A DNA stretch of 51,808 nt from Bryobacter sp. Its GTDB lineage: Bacteria; Acidobacteriota; Terriglobia; Bryobacterales; Bryobacteraceae. Each line of letters opens with the position of its first letter. The stretch's first letter is position 1. The stretch is from the NCBI GenBank assembly GCA_022843605.1, contig JALHNI010000030.1, positions 1 through 51,808 of the forward strand. Reading direction: 5' to 3'. The notes beneath the pieces were generated by a model that was given only the letters and a program-made list of their open reading frames with translations, did no database searches and was not told the DNA's origin. Positions 23,952 through 32,407 of the stretch are shown piece by piece. A program made the position numbers and the translations under genes.

Positions 23952-26516
23952 ATGGCTTGGCTCAACCGGCTGAAGAACACCCTGCTGCGGCGGGATGTGA
24001 TCGGGCAAGAGGCGGACGACGAGATCGCCTTTCACCTCGAAGAACGCACGCGAGAGAACGTCGCGCGCGGCATGACTCCCACGGACGCCAGGCGCGAGGC
24101 TCAGCTTCGCTTTGGCTCCCGCGCACGCCTCCGTGAAGAGACTCGCGAAGCCGACACGCTGCTGTGGCTGGAAGCACTCACGCGAGACTCCCGCCTTGCT
24201 CTTCGTGGGCTCGTCCACCGTCCTGGCCTGGCACTCACCGCCGTCCTGTCCCTGGGGCTGGGCATCGGCGCTACCAGCGCGATCTTCAGCGTCGTCGATA
24301 CGGTGTTGCTGAAGCCGCTGCCGTACCCCGAGCCTGAGCAGTTGGTCTCCATCCAGGAGTCGATTCTCGGTCAAGCGCTGGGCGGCAATCCCGCGCGACT
24401 GGCGGACTGGCAGCGGCAGTTGCCGGCGTTGAGCGGATTGGTGGGCCTTTATGGCGAAGGCGTAGTGCTGACGGGGCGCGGCGAGCCTCGCCGGCTGACG
24501 GTCCGCCGAAGCATCGGGCCGGTCTTTGCCGTGTTGGGCATCGCCCCGCGACTGGGCCGGCCCTACGCCGAATGGAACGAAAGTGAGGTCGTGCTCTCGC
24601 ACGAGTTCTGGCAGACACATCTCGGCGGGGATCGCAGCATTCTCGGCAAGACGCTGAATCTGAGCCAGAAGACGTACACCGTAGTCGGCGTGATGCCCCC
24701 GTCCAGTGGGGAAGGTCCGCAGGCTGACCTGTTCGCCAGCGCCAACGTCTCGTTCAACTCGCCCGACCGCACCGGCAACTGGCTCGATCTTGTCGGACGC
24801 CGCCAACCCGGCGAATCGCTCGAGCGCCTGAACACCCAACTCGCGACCGTGGCCGCCCGCTTGAGCGCACAGTATCCGGCGACCGAAAGCGGCCTCAGCG
24901 CACGGGCCATCCCCCTGCTGGACGCTGACACGGCCGATGCCCGACGGCCGCTCTGGCTGCTGCTGGCCACCATCTCCGCCGTCCTGCTGGTGGTGTGCGC
25001 CAACATCGCCAGCCTGCTGCTGGTGCGGGCCGGCGAACGTCAGCACGAGTTCGCCGTGCGGGCCGCGCTGGGCGCGGGTTGGGCGAACCTGCTGCGTCTT
25101 CAACTCCTCGAAAGCCTCTGGCTGAGCTTGACCGGCGGCGGACTGGGACTGCTGATCGCCTACTGGGGCGTCGACCTCCTCAAGTACATACTGCCACCCG
25201 ATTTGCCGCGCATTGAAACGGTCAGCCTGGATACGCGCGTCGCCAGCTTCGCCCTGATCCTGGCACTGGTGGCTGGCCTGTTCTGCGGCCTCCTCGCTTC
25301 GCTGGGAGGCAATCCACTGCACCTGCGCGACGGCGCGCGATCCACGCGACGCACTTGGCTTCGGCCGGCCTTCGTAGTCGTTCAAGTGGTACTGTCGACG
25401 CTATTGCTGGCCGGCGCCGCCCGTTTCACCGAAAGCCTGATCGCCAGCATCCGCACACCGCTCGGCTTCCAGGCCGAGGGCCTGCTGGCCATGAGTTACT
25501 CGTTCCCCTGGGATACAGACCAGAAGAAACTGAACGAAACCTATCAGGCGACGCTGGACCAGTTGGCGGCGATTCCCGGCGTGCGCGGCGTCGGTTTCGT
25601 CGATCAACTCCCGTTGCGCGGCGGTACGCAATCCGGGCAGGTGGAGGTGGCAGGACGCGAGTTGGCTCCCATCTTGCGTAACCTGCCGATCTCGCAACGT
25701 TCCATCAGCGACGCCTACTTCACGACGCTGGGCCTGCCGCTGCTGGCGGGGCGGATGTTCCGCCCCCACGCGACCGGCGTCATGGAGTGCGTCATCAATG
25801 CGACCTTCGCCAAACTCTACTTCCCCGGAGAAGATCCCGTTGGCCGCCGCATCACCTTCGATACGAAACGCCAGCCCGGCGAGGCACCGCGTTGGCTGAC
25901 GATCACCGGCGTGGTGACCGACTTGCGGCAGGAGCCCCGGCAAGCACGTGCCGCGGCCGAGGCCTTCATGCCATTCACTCGACAGTACTGGCCACTCGCG
26001 AAGTTCGTCGTGCGGGGCAGCGGTGACCCTGCTTCACTCATGGCTGCCGTTCGCCAGCGGATGCTCGCCGTGGATCCAAACCTGCCCATCGAAGCGCTAC
26101 GACCTCTCAGCGACGATCTGCGCGAAGCCGCCTCCGATACACGCACGTTGACTGGCCTGCTGAGCGGCTTCGCCCTCACCGCGCTGCTCGTGGCGGCGAT
26201 CGGCCTCTATGGTCTATTGGCCGGCGAGGTAACGACCCGGCAACGGGAGATCGGGATCCGTCTGGCGCTGGGGGCCGAACCACAGGCCGTATTGAGAAGC
26301 ATTATCCGGCGCGGAATGGCGCTGGTGACGGTCGGCCTCGCGGTCGGCCTTGTGCTCTGCTACCCGGCTTTACAACTGCTCACCAGCCAGGACTCGCCCA
26401 TGACGGCCGGAGCACTGGCCGCGGCGCTCATGCTGATGGTGGCGTTCGTCTCCAGCGCCATTCCCGGCCGCAGGGCCGCGCGCGTCGATCCGGCGATTGC
26501 GCTACGCCACGAATAG
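23952..26516 (+). CDS. ADOP-type ABC permease (MacB/FtsX family)
   Basis: 854 residues. The N-terminal ~75 residues are the cytoplasmic extension typical of 'acidobacterial duplicated orphan permeases' (EADDEIAFHLEERTRENVARGMTP, RREAQLRFG). Next come a first helix (LTAVLSLGLGIGATSAIFSVVDTVLL), a MacB-like periplasmic domain, and two sets of three C-terminal FtsX helices, showing the internal duplication (AALGAGWANLLRLQLLES and later LALGAEPQAVLRSII). No ATPase is encoded with it, as is usual for this group, so the energy source is unclear. It would act in mechanotransmission or export at the inner membrane under PadR control. Confidence 0.93.
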   Translation: MAWLNRLKNTLLRRDVIGQEADDEIAFHLEERTRENVARGMTPTDARREAQLRFGSRARLREETREADTLLWLEALTRDSRLALRGLVHRPGLALTAVLSLGLGIGATSAIFSVVDTVLLKPLPYPEPEQLVSIQESILGQALGGNPARLADWQRQLPALSGLVGLYGEGVVLTGRGEPRRLTVRRSIGPVFAVLGIAPRLGRPYAEWNESEVVLSHEFWQTHLGGDRSILGKTLNLSQKTYTVVGVMPPSSGEGPQADLFASANVSFNSPDRTGNWLDLVGRRQPGESLERLNTQLATVAARLSAQYPATESGLSARAIPLLDADTADARRPLWLLLATISAVLLVVCANIASLLLVRAGERQHEFAVRAALGAGWANLLRLQLLESLWLSLTGGGLGLLIAYWGVDLLKYILPPDLPRIETVSLDTRVASFALILALVAGLFCGLLASLGGNPLHLRDGARSTRRTWLRPAFVVVQVVLSTLLLAGAARFTESLIASIRTPLGFQAEGLLAMSYSFPWDTDQKKLNETYQATLDQLAAIPGVRGVGFVDQLPLRGGTQSGQVEVAGRELAPILRNLPISQRSISDAYFTTLGLPLLAGRMFRPHATGVMECVINATFAKLYFPGEDPVGRRITFDTKRQPGEAPRWLTITGVVTDLRQEPRQARAAAEAFMPFTRQYWPLAKFVVRGSGDPASLMAAVRQRMLAVDPNLPIEALRPLSDDLREAASDTRTLTGLLSGFALTALLVAAIGLYGLLAGEVTTRQREIGIRLALGAEPQAVLRSIIRRGMALVTVGLAVGLVLCYPALQLLTSQDSPMTAGALAAALMLMVAFVSSAIPGRRAARVDPAIALRHE

Positions 26517-26527
26517 GCGAATATAAT
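26497..26527 (+). promoter_or_regulatory. Putative promoter of the di-heme protein gene
   Basis: A perfect -10 TATAAT (26522-26527) lies 14 bases before the ATG, with a weak -35 TTGCGC (26497-26502) 19 bases upstream. The 5' leader would be under 10 bases and has no SD. The -35 overlaps the end of the ADOP gene. Confidence 0.5.
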
Positions 26528-26541
26528 GGGCCCAATACGTT

Positions 26542-29500
26542 ATGACCTATCGTTTTTGGGCTTTAATCCTTCTCTCCACCGCACTTTGGGCGCAACGCTC
26601 GTTCACGGTACCCGGCCCCGCGGCACAGGAACTTACCCTCACGGCCGGCGCCGTCGTCGAAGTGTCGGCGGGGATCGCCAAGCCCAGCGACTTGCCGCCC
26701 AACGCCCGCATCGCGGTTGAGTTCGGCGGCTTTCGCAAGGTGCTGCACGCGCTTGATGCCGACTTCCACCTGATGTACCGGGCCCCACGCGCCGGTAAGT
26801 ACGCCCTTAAAGCGTCGATCATCGAAGACGAAGAGGCCATCTTCAATCAGCCTCGCTGGCGTGAGACGGGCTCCGTGCAGAAGGTTTACCGGTTTCCGCG
26901 CCGCACGCCGTGGCCGGCCGGTAAGTCCGCGCAGGTGTCGCTTACGGTGAAGCCAGTAACGCTGGGAGCCTCGACGCGGGGCATGCACGTCGAGTTAGAA
27001 CCCAATAACTCCATCGCCGAAGCCCAGCCGATCGCCATCGGGGCCTCCGGCCAGGACGAAACCTTGCACATCACCGGCGGCGCCGATGACCTCGAGTACT
27101 TTGACAATGGCCAATTCGGCAAGGCCGGCGACGACTGGTTCAAGATCGAGTACAAAGGTTCCGCACCGCGCCTCTTCACCGGCAATCTCACCTTGCCTGA
27201 TCCGCTGGTGGTGGCGCAGTTACAGATCTTCACCGCCGACGGCAAAGAGTATCGCGAAGGCGCCAACCCGAATGAGCGCGTCCACCAGCAACTGGAAGGG
27301 CACCGTACCGCCATGTCCCGAACCTTGAAGCCGGGCGGCACTTACTACTTACGCGTTGAGTCCAACTCGCCGGGTTACGAAGTCGAGTTACGCCTGCGGA
27401 AGTTAGCGCCTTATTCGGATCCGCGCTACGCCCTGAAGGTCGCCATGTATGACCATTCGAGTCAGGTCCACGCCTGGCTGCTCAATCGCCCGCGCGGCGC
27501 GGCGGTGGATCGCCGCATTCGCGATACCGGCTCCCTGCTGGGCACGCACTGCATGAGTTGCCATACGCAGTCCGGCGTCTGGGGACCGATGGGCGCGATG
27601 CTGCACGGCTATCGCCCGGAAAACGTTACGAACCTGCGTCAGCTAATGAACCTGATGTACGAGAGCCTTCGCCCGACGAACGTCCTGCAGGACGCGGCCA
27701 ACAACACGAGCCTTTCACCGCTTGACCTGGGCGACGGCCCGGCGGGCACTCGCGCGGCGGGCTTCAACGTCGTAATCACCGAGAAGTATGTTGCGCCACG
27801 GCGGTTGCATTCGGCGCAGCAGATTCGCACCGCGAACTTCGTGCTCCAATCGGCTGACCCCAGCGGCATTAATGCCGCAGGCCCTGGCTCGAACGTCGGC
27901 GCGGCGGTGGTCTATCGCTTTGCGGGCGAAATCCTGCGCCGTGCCTGGAACGATTCGCGCGACGAGAAGTATCTCAAGGCGCTTGAGGATAAAGCCGAGC
28001 GTATCCTCAAGATCAACGTCCGTTACGCGGACGATCCGGCGAATCGCATTCTGTTCTTCCGCGACGTCTTCCCGGCAGATTACGTGAAGCTTCGCGGCGA
28101 GACCGACGAGGTGAAGAAGTTCTGGGCTCGCGTTACAGCGCAGCTGAAAGAAGACGAAGTCCGACTGCGGGCGCTGCAGCGGTCAGAAGGCTGGTGGGGC
28201 TTCGATCCCGGCCGCCGCGATGGCGGCAAATGGACCACGACCACCAACGATCCCAAGGACATTGATCCGGCGCCCACCGCACTCGCTCTGACGGCCCTTG
28301 CTGCGCTCGGCTACACCGACGCCGACCCGGCCGTCAAACGCGGCGTCGACGCCTTGCTGCAAATGCAGGATAGCTTTGGCCGTTGGAACCGCAACGCCTT
28401 GACTGGCTTCGTCACGACCGCCTACGTGGAGCACGCTCTGGCTCGCCTGTATCCGGAGACGCCGCGCGATCCCACCGCCAAAGACTTTGCGCCGGCCGCT
28501 GGCGAATCACTTGCCGATACCATCGCGCGCTTCCGGGCCATGGCGCAGCTAGGGCTGCGCGCAGGCGACACCGCTTTCCTTGAACAGGTGCTGCCCGGAG
28601 CATCGCACGCCAGCCCGCAAGTCCGCTACTGGGCACAGATCGCCCTGGGAGCGCTGCACGACGAGCGTGGCGTCACGGCGCAGTTGGCCGGCCTGGCCGA
28701 TCCGGTGAAGATGGTTCGCGAAGCCGCCCGTTGGGGCATGCGCCAAACATTGCTCGACGACAAGGGCTGGGACTATCTCTATGCCAAGTATCAGACCGGC
28801 GACGATCGGACGCGCGAAGGCATTGCCGGCGCCCTGATCATGCGGGCCGACGCGGTGATGACTCGCTCCAATGCCGGCTTCCCGCGCCTCGGGCAGTTAT
28901 TCACGAAGATGATGAATGACGATCCCCACCCGGCGGTCCGCGCCTGGTCAACCCGCGCGGCCTGGAACTGGTGGATCTGGAATCCGCCCGTGCGCGACGC
29001 GGTGAATTCCGCGGTGATGACAACTCTCGAGCGGCCCGAAGACAACTGGCTCGCCGAAGAGGCGAAGCGCTACCAGATCGAAGCGCTGTTTATCGCCAAC
29101 GGTCAGAAGGCCAATCCCAGCGCGGAGCATCAATATCCGCAATTGAGTAAGTTGTTCGAGGGTATCTCGAAGCGTCTGGATCAGAATCCGCCGGTGCGTA
29201 TGGTGGATCGCTTAGTGGCCATCGCCGGCACTTACTACAGTCAGGCCGGCGGCGACGGCGGCCCCGGACAAATGGGTTACATCACGGAACATGCCGCACC
29301 GATGATGGGCAAGGCCGTAATGCACTATTGGAACCGCGCCGAAGCATCGAAAAATGACGCTTCGCTGCGTTTCGCAATCGAATCCGCCGCAAACGTCATG
29401 AACGATCCGCTCCAGAAGCGCCTGCTCGATTACTCCAGTTCCGGCCCTGAAGCCTACCGGACGTTAGCGGCGACGTCGATCTCCGATCCCCGCATCATCG

Positions 29501-30546
29501 CCTTACAGGGTACCCATGAGTTTCTTGAGCCGCTGATGGAACAGTTCTATCGCGGTGCCGCGGAGACGGAGCGTCGCGGCGAGTTGGCCGGCCCATTGCT
29601 GAAGCTTTTTGGCCGCGCCCGTTGGAACCTGCCCAAGGTCGATGAGCAGCAACGCCTGTTCTACAAAGTGCTGCTGCCAAGCTTCAGCCCCGAACGCGGC
29701 AAGCTTGAGGAGAATACTCGCACGCCCCTGCAGATGGAACCTGACTCGCTCGACTGGTACGTCACGCGCTCGCTCGCCAACGTCGTGCATGGCAACCAGG
29801 ACTTACAAACGCCAATGTTACTGAAGCAGATGCCGGCTCAATTCACCACGCCGATGGAGGAGGCATTTTGGCTGCCCAGCCTCGGCTGGCTGTTGCGGCA
29901 CGGCACGGCCATCCCGGAAGTCCATCAGCCGGTACAAGGCCAGGAAGTCGCGGCCGCCGAGAAGGACCGTATCGCCGACTTACTCGCCAGGACTCTGGAT
30001 GCGCCCAAAGTCGATCCGCGTTTGCGAAACACCGCCATGGCCCTCGCCAACGATGTCATCGTCCGGCAGCATCCCAAGGTAGAGCCCGTCCTCAGGAAGA
30101 AGCAACCGCAATTCTACGAGGAAGATCCCGCCGAGGCGAAAGCACTGAAGGGTGCGGCAAAGGCGAACTGGGAGTACTTCCAGAATTGGCTCGCCCCGGA
30201 GATGAGCAAGGTGGACCGCTTTGATCAGCAGTCCTGCCTAAGCTGTCACGCCGTGCCCGGCCGGGTGCCGTCGATGGAGTTGGCGGGGCTGAACCCGAAT
30301 GGCTACATGAGTAAGAAAGCGCTGTGGACGAACTATAAGATCCTGTGGGAACGCGTGAACGAAACTGGTGTGGAGACCAGTAAGTTACTCCGCAAACCGC
30401 TCAACGTCCAAAGCGGCAAGGAAGACGGCCACCAGGGCGGCCGTCGCTTCAACCCCAACGACCGGGGTTACGAGATCCTGCGCCGCTGGGTGCTGGATTC
30501 GGCCAAGTTGAAATCCAGCCAGCCCACCACCGCCGCAGCCCGCTAA
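26542..30546 (+). CDS. Giant secreted di-heme c-type protein with toroid and repeat regions
   Basis: 1334 residues with a signal peptide (MTYRFWALILLSTALWAQ). There are two c-type heme motifs: CMSCH at 337-341 and CLSCH at 1232-1236. Between them, residues of about 570-640 resemble a terpene-cyclase-like alpha/alpha toroid repeat ('TALALTALAALGY...VKRGVDALLQMQDSFGRW'), and about 690-830 look like HEAT-type helical repeats. The N-terminal third is beta-rich and contains a PPC-like segment (VELEPNNSIAEAQPI...YYLRVESNSPGYEVEL). I do not know a named family with this order. It is probably a periplasmic or surface electron-transfer or binding protein. Its 3' end has a bidirectional terminator. Confidence 0.75.
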   Translation: MTYRFWALILLSTALWAQRSFTVPGPAAQELTLTAGAVVEVSAGIAKPSDLPPNARIAVEFGGFRKVLHALDADFHLMYRAPRAGKYALKASIIEDEEAIFNQPRWRETGSVQKVYRFPRRTPWPAGKSAQVSLTVKPVTLGASTRGMHVELEPNNSIAEAQPIAIGASGQDETLHITGGADDLEYFDNGQFGKAGDDWFKIEYKGSAPRLFTGNLTLPDPLVVAQLQIFTADGKEYREGANPNERVHQQLEGHRTAMSRTLKPGGTYYLRVESNSPGYEVELRLRKLAPYSDPRYALKVAMYDHSSQVHAWLLNRPRGAAVDRRIRDTGSLLGTHCMSCHTQSGVWGPMGAMLHGYRPENVTNLRQLMNLMYESLRPTNVLQDAANNTSLSPLDLGDGPAGTRAAGFNVVITEKYVAPRRLHSAQQIRTANFVLQSADPSGINAAGPGSNVGAAVVYRFAGEILRRAWNDSRDEKYLKALEDKAERILKINVRYADDPANRILFFRDVFPADYVKLRGETDEVKKFWARVTAQLKEDEVRLRALQRSEGWWGFDPGRRDGGKWTTTTNDPKDIDPAPTALALTALAALGYTDADPAVKRGVDALLQMQDSFGRWNRNALTGFVTTAYVEHALARLYPETPRDPTAKDFAPAAGESLADTIARFRAMAQLGLRAGDTAFLEQVLPGASHASPQVRYWAQIALGALHDERGVTAQLAGLADPVKMVREAARWGMRQTLLDDKGWDYLYAKYQTGDDRTREGIAGALIMRADAVMTRSNAGFPRLGQLFTKMMNDDPHPAVRAWSTRAAWNWWIWNPPVRDAVNSAVMTTLERPEDNWLAEEAKRYQIEALFIANGQKANPSAEHQYPQLSKLFEGISKRLDQNPPVRMVDRLVAIAGTYYSQAGGDGGPGQMGYITEHAAPMMGKAVMHYWNRAEASKNDASLRFAIESAANVMNDPLQKRLLDYSSSGPEAYRTLAATSISDPRIIALQGTHEFLEPLMEQFYRGAAETERRGELAGPLLKLFGRARWNLPKVDEQQRLFYKVLLPSFSPERGKLEENTRTPLQMEPDSLDWYVTRSLANVVHGNQDLQTPMLLKQMPAQFTTPMEEAFWLPSLGWLLRHGTAIPEVHQPVQGQEVAAAEKDRIADLLARTLDAPKVDPRLRNTAMALANDVIVRQHPKVEPVLRKKQPQFYEEDPAEAKALKGAAKANWEYFQNWLAPEMSKVDRFDQQSCLSCHAVPGRVPSMELAGLNPNGYMSKKALWTNYKILWERVNETGVETSKLLRKPLNVQSGKEDGHQGGRRFNPNDRGYEILRRWVLDSAKLKSSQPTTAAAR

Positions 30547-30559
30547 CGCACCCCAAAAG

Positions 30560-30594
30560 AAAAGGCCTCGCCCAGCGATGGGCGAGGCCTTTTT
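30560..30594. terminator. Bidirectional Rho-independent terminator
   Basis: A perfect 14-bp stem (30560-30573 with 30580-30593, loop AGCGAT) is flanked by A-rich bases on the left and TTTTT on the right. It can terminate both the plus-strand di-heme gene and the minus-strand CHRD gene. Confidence 0.93.
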
Positions 30595-30606
30595 GCTAGG
30601 GGGGAC

Positions 30607-32313
30607 CTAGTTACCCGAGACGGTCAGCACCAGGTTGCCGACGTTCGAACTCCCGTTCACCGTCGTGACGATCACCGGGAACGTGGCCACCGGCGAAACG
30701 CCGAGACCGACGTTGCGCGGAATCTGCACGACAATCTCTGTGGGCGAGACTGACCGGATTGAGGCCTCTTGGCCACCCACCCGAACGCTCGTGCCTACCA
30801 ACGACGGCACGGCCACGCTGCCGAGGTTCGAAGACGTTGCCGAGGACGGCGCCAAACTGGTACCGACAATGCGGATTAACCCGTCTGAACGAACCGTGCC
30901 CCCGCCAACCACAGCTTCCACGCGAGTGATGGTCGGGAGGGTGGTGGACGTCGCCGTCAGTTGCGCACGGATGGCGCCGCCGGGGTTGTCCGTGGTGTGC
31001 AAATTGACGTAGTGGCCAGCCGGATTCTGCAACGCCGCACCAAGCACTGCGGAGTTGGTATTGATCGCCGAACGGTAGATATTGCCCACGCCAGTGGTGG
31101 AGATCAGACCATCGCTCGCGGCGACGCCCGAATTGATCACCACCGGCCCATTCTGGCCGGCGACGCCCGTGTGCACGTGCAAGCCAGTGAAGGTCGCCGC
31201 GCCCGGGAAGCGATAGTAAACGTCGAAGGTAGCCAACCCGGCCAGCGCCGCACCGTCCGTACCGCGCAGGGTACGCAGGATGAAGTTCGAGGTACCGGTG
31301 GCCGCCAAGCCTTCAATCGGGGGCACTTCGTTCGCCGCCGACAAATTCATACTGAACATCGTCGGCGTCACCGCTACGGCTTGGCCGCGAATGGCGCCGC
31401 CCGGATTCACCCGCGTATGCAGGTTGACGTAGTAGGCGGCGGGATTCGTTTCGAGACCCGCCAGCGCGGCTATCGTGGCCGCATTCGGCGCGGAGATACG
31501 ATTCACATAACGTAGCGAACCCGAGCCGCTGCCGGCCGCCGCCACAGAACCGGCAAGCGTGGAATTCACCGTCACCGGCCCATTGATTCCCGCCGCCCCC
31601 GTATGAACGTGCAAGCCTGTGAAGTTAGTATCAGCAGGAAAGCCGGTGTAGGTGACATCGAAGATCGCTTCCGCGGAGGCGACTGCGCCCGCGATATCCC
31701 GGCCCACAATCGTCGTGACCGCAGCAAATCCACTGGCCCCGAGGCCCGTGATTGCCGGGACTTCGTTCGCCGGCGAAAGCTGCGCCATCGTGACGGTCAT
31801 CGTGGTGGCGAGCACTTGGCCGCGAATGGCGCCGCCCGGATTGTCGGTAGTGTGCAGGTTGACGTAGAAGTTGGACGGATTCGCAATCATGTCGTTGATC
31901 GCCGAGATGGCGGTCGCCGAATCAAGTTTGGCGGACTGCCGAGTGATGCCCGCCTTGCCGGTCTCGTCCGCGGCCCCGCCGGCCCGCAGGCCGGAGTCAA
32001 GCACGACAGGACCATTCTGTCCCCGAATGCCACGATGCACGTGCAAACCGGTCAAGGTAATCGGGCCCGCAAAGGAGTAGTCGACCACAAAATCGACGAC
32101 CGCTTCGGTGACCACGCCGCTCGAGTTGCGAACAGCATGCACCCAGACTGTGGCGGATCCAGTGGCCGCAAACTCCAGCGGTGGAACTTCATTGGCCGTG
32201 GATAGATTGGCTCGAAAGGGGATGGACTGCAGCGTTTGAGCAAATGCTCCGCCGCTAAAAAGTAGACAAGTGGCCGCTAGGGCCACCGTACGAATGTTGA
32301 ATGAGATATTCAA
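30607..32313 (-). CDS. Secreted protein with three CHRD domains and a Solibacter-type C-terminal domain
   Basis: 568 residues from a TTG at 32313, which is preceded by CAGGAG at good spacing and begins the signal peptide (MNISFNIRTVALAATCLLFSGGAFAQ); the ATG at 32361 would put 16 polar residues first. Three CHRD units follow, each with 'NEVPP', 'GLHVHxG', 'NGPVV' and 'YVNLHTxxNPGGAIR' (roughly residues 35-160, 165-295 and 305-435). The last ~110 residues form an IPT/TIGR03437-like beta domain (LIRIVGTSLAPSS, 'ASIRSVSPTEIVVQIP'). CHRD proteins are secreted and often adhesive or structural. No catalytic site is known for the family. Confidence 0.88.
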   Translation of the reverse strand: MNISFNIRTVALAATCLLFSGGAFAQTLQSIPFRANLSTANEVPPLEFAATGSATVWVHAVRNSSGVVTEAVVDFVVDYSFAGPITLTGLHVHRGIRGQNGPVVLDSGLRAGGAADETGKAGITRQSAKLDSATAISAINDMIANPSNFYVNLHTTDNPGGAIRGQVLATTMTVTMAQLSPANEVPAITGLGASGFAAVTTIVGRDIAGAVASAEAIFDVTYTGFPADTNFTGLHVHTGAAGINGPVTVNSTLAGSVAAAGSGSGSLRYVNRISAPNAATIAALAGLETNPAAYYVNLHTRVNPGGAIRGQAVAVTPTMFSMNLSAANEVPPIEGLAATGTSNFILRTLRGTDGAALAGLATFDVYYRFPGAATFTGLHVHTGVAGQNGPVVINSGVAASDGLISTTGVGNIYRSAINTNSAVLGAALQNPAGHYVNLHTTDNPGGAIRAQLTATSTTLPTITRVEAVVGGGTVRSDGLIRIVGTSLAPSSATSSNLGSVAVPSLVGTSVRVGGQEASIRSVSPTEIVVQIPRNVGLGVSPVATFPVIVTTVNGSSNVGNLVLTVSGN

Positions 32314-32356
32314 GGCGCTCTCCTGAATTGCACGCTCCCTACTGGGAACTTGACTA

Positions 32357-32398
32357 GACATCTATCACACCGTCACCGAAAGGACAAGGCTAGATGTC
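32357..32398. repeat. 8-bp inverted repeat between the matrixin and CHRD genes
   Basis: GACATCTA (32357-32364) and TAGATGTC (32391-32398) are perfect inverted arms around a 26-base spacer. It lies between the matrixin stop and the CHRD start, so it could be an operator or an mRNA hairpin. It lacks a U-run. Confidence 0.35.
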
Positions 32399-32407
32399 GA
32401 ATCCGCC

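Noticed and set aside
23856..25385. Long minus-strand open frame of 509 codons
   Set aside because: It is antisense to the PadR and ADOP genes and reads as Gln/Arg-rich low-complexity sequence with no recognisable motif; it is a GC-rich shadow.
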